This document shows, in pieces, positions 9,671 to 10,721 of a stretch of 10,721 bases of DNA (position 1 is the stretch's first letter; each line of letters opens with the position of its first letter). Below the pieces are notes generated by a model, which was not told the origin of the DNA, searched no databases, and saw only the letters and a program-made list of their open reading frames with translations. The DNA is taken from positions 1 to 10,721 of the forward strand of contig JBAZQI010000033.1 in NCBI GenBank assembly GCA_041645325.1, in the 5' to 3' direction. The DNA is from JAFCCL01 sp041645325. Its GTDB lineage: Archaea; Iainarchaeota; Iainarchaeia; Iainarchaeales; GCA-2688035. Position numbers and translations under genes: made by a program.

Positions 9671-10687
9671 TTGGATACTTCGGCAATGGCACGGCAGGGC
9701 ATTCGCGCCGCAATCCTGATTGCACTTGTTTTTGCGTTGCTTTTCGTGCTCACATTCACTGGAGTAATGAAATGCAGTCAGCTGCCGCTTGCGGGGGAGG
9801 CATGGTGCGATGCCTACTGGGGCATTAAGACCTTTGCAACAGGCGGGCCAAAGGTTCTCATTGTTTATGGAGATTCGGGCCTTGGAAACCCTGTAATCAC
9901 GGGAAATGGGCTTGAGGACAACGGAAGCCTTGAATACCTTCTTGCAGACCCAAGCCTTCTTTCCGTGCACGCGGACAAACAGCATGTTAACAATGTAAGC
10001 TACGGTGTTCTGAAAAACTATGACATTGTGATAGTGGACAGGGCAAGGGAAATTGAGACAAAGCAATTGAGGGCGTTCATTGATTATGCCACAAATCCGA
10101 CAGGCGGCGTCCTGATTTGGACAGGGGATGCGGGAACAAAACTCGGGCCGCACGACCACCTGCTTTACACAAAGGACAAAAACCCTGAAGATGACACAAA
10201 CAGGGCTCTTGGGCCCTGGTCAAGAAGAGACGGCGATTATATGGTTTCATTTGACGAATTGCTGGGCGTAAAGCCTGTTGACACAAACCAGGTCACGTTC
10301 TGCGACATGGTAAACTGCATAGAAGGAAAGCCGATTCTTGCAGGAACAATGCAGACTGAGCCAAGCGGAAACCACCCGCTCATAATAGGGATTTCAAGGG
10401 CACTGCCAGTGTACATTTTCAAAGGCCAGGATTTTGCCGTTGTTGAAACCCTTTCAGGCGGAATAACAAACGAAGTGCTTTCATTGGACTTTGGAACAGA
10501 AATGAGCAGGCCGGGGTATGACCTGAACACAAGCGTTCCGCTTATCGTAACGTCAGGCATTGGCGAACGCATAATCTACTACGCGCTGCCATTGGAATAC
10601 TACGCAAACCCGAGGCTTGCGGAAGCAGGAAAAGGAATATACATGTTGCCCATAGAAAACATGTACTATGGCACAATCAAGGGCTGA
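9671..10687 (+). CDS. Membrane-anchored, probably extracellular protein of unknown function
   Basis: The protein has 338 residues from the TTG at 9671. The ATG at 9686 (residue 6) is an alternative, but the weak ribosome site GGGAAGG fits the TTG better. One N-terminal helix (about 12-31, IRAAILIALVFALLFVLTFT) after a short basic end (MARQGIR) indicates an uncleaved anchor with the rest outside. The body starts as an alpha/beta fold: KVLIVYGDSGLGNP (61-74), YDIVIVDRA (117-125), RAFIDYATNPTGGVLIWTGDAGTKLG (134-159). This recalls the class I glutamine-amidotransferase-like or ThuA-like fold, in which an extracellular sensor or structural role is common. No nucleophile elbow with Cys is evident at the expected place. 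C35/C46 and C211/C216 could form disulfides. I do not recognise the family. It is divergent from sec61-beta. Confidence 0.75.
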   Translation: MDTSAMARQGIRAAILIALVFALLFVLTFTGVMKCSQLPLAGEAWCDAYWGIKTFATGGPKVLIVYGDSGLGNPVITGNGLEDNGSLEYLLADPSLLSVHADKQHVNNVSYGVLKNYDIVIVDRAREIETKQLRAFIDYATNPTGGVLIWTGDAGTKLGPHDHLLYTKDKNPEDDTNRALGPWSRRDGDYMVSFDELLGVKPVDTNQVTFCDMVNCIEGKPILAGTMQTEPSGNHPLIIGISRALPVYIFKGQDFAVVETLSGGITNEVLSLDFGTEMSRPGYDLNTSVPLIVTSGIGERIIYYALPLEYYANPRLAEAGKGIYMLPIENMYYGTIKG

Positions 10688-10721
10688 AAAAAACGCGTGC
10701 AAAGGTTTGAGAGGGCTTGTA

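Overview
This window is archaeal and most likely from a small-genome DPANN-type lineage, although the sequence does not allow the phylum to be fixed. The archaeal markers are a thermosome (group II chaperonin) tail rich in Gly and Met, isoleucyl-tRNA synthetase, deoxyhypusine synthase, a single-helix Sec61-beta/SecG, a UPF0200 P-loop kinase, TATA-box promoters about 25 nt before short leaders, GGTG/GTGAT-type Shine-Dalgarno motifs, and frequent TTG/GTG starts.

Layout. Positions 1-125 are the thermosome 3' end. Then comes a structured GC-rich element (127-225) and a minus-strand gene (283-825) that looks like a low-molecular-weight protein tyrosine phosphatase without its catalytic Arg. On the plus strand follow a UPF0200 kinase (904-1449) and a five-helix membrane protein of the MscS-associated TM-helix type (1492-2208). 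A second copy of the structured element (2381-2461) lies about 27 nt downstream of a TATA box and 2 nt before a tRNA-Ile gene whose anticodon is UAU (2463-2536). The last 15 bases of this tRNA region are duplicated 52 bp downstream, around a perfect hairpin and directly before a Nudix hydrolase gene. Next is a translation-related operon: ileS, dys (aIF5A hypusination) and an overlapping unknown membrane protein.

From 7585 to 9392 the character changes to an AT-rich accessory island. Two toxin-antitoxin modules lie in tandem: DUF4258-type toxin with a zinc-finger/AbrB antitoxin, then an AbrB antitoxin with a MazF/PemK toxin. They are bracketed by two clusters of the same hairpin repeat, built on the 10-mer CCCAAGGCTT and sharing a 41-bp hairpin unit with 39 identities. 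The right-hand cluster also holds a perfect 61-bp tandem duplication. Beyond it the core genome resumes with a very short minus-strand sec61-beta gene (9392-9562) and a divergent membrane-anchored, probably extracellular protein (9671-10687).

Points most worth a second look: the duplicated structured element with a compensatory base pair that appears to be the 5' leader of a rare tRNA-Ile(UAU); the hairpin-repeat family flanking the toxin-antitoxin island; the tRNA-end duplication around a hairpin; and the degenerate phosphatase.
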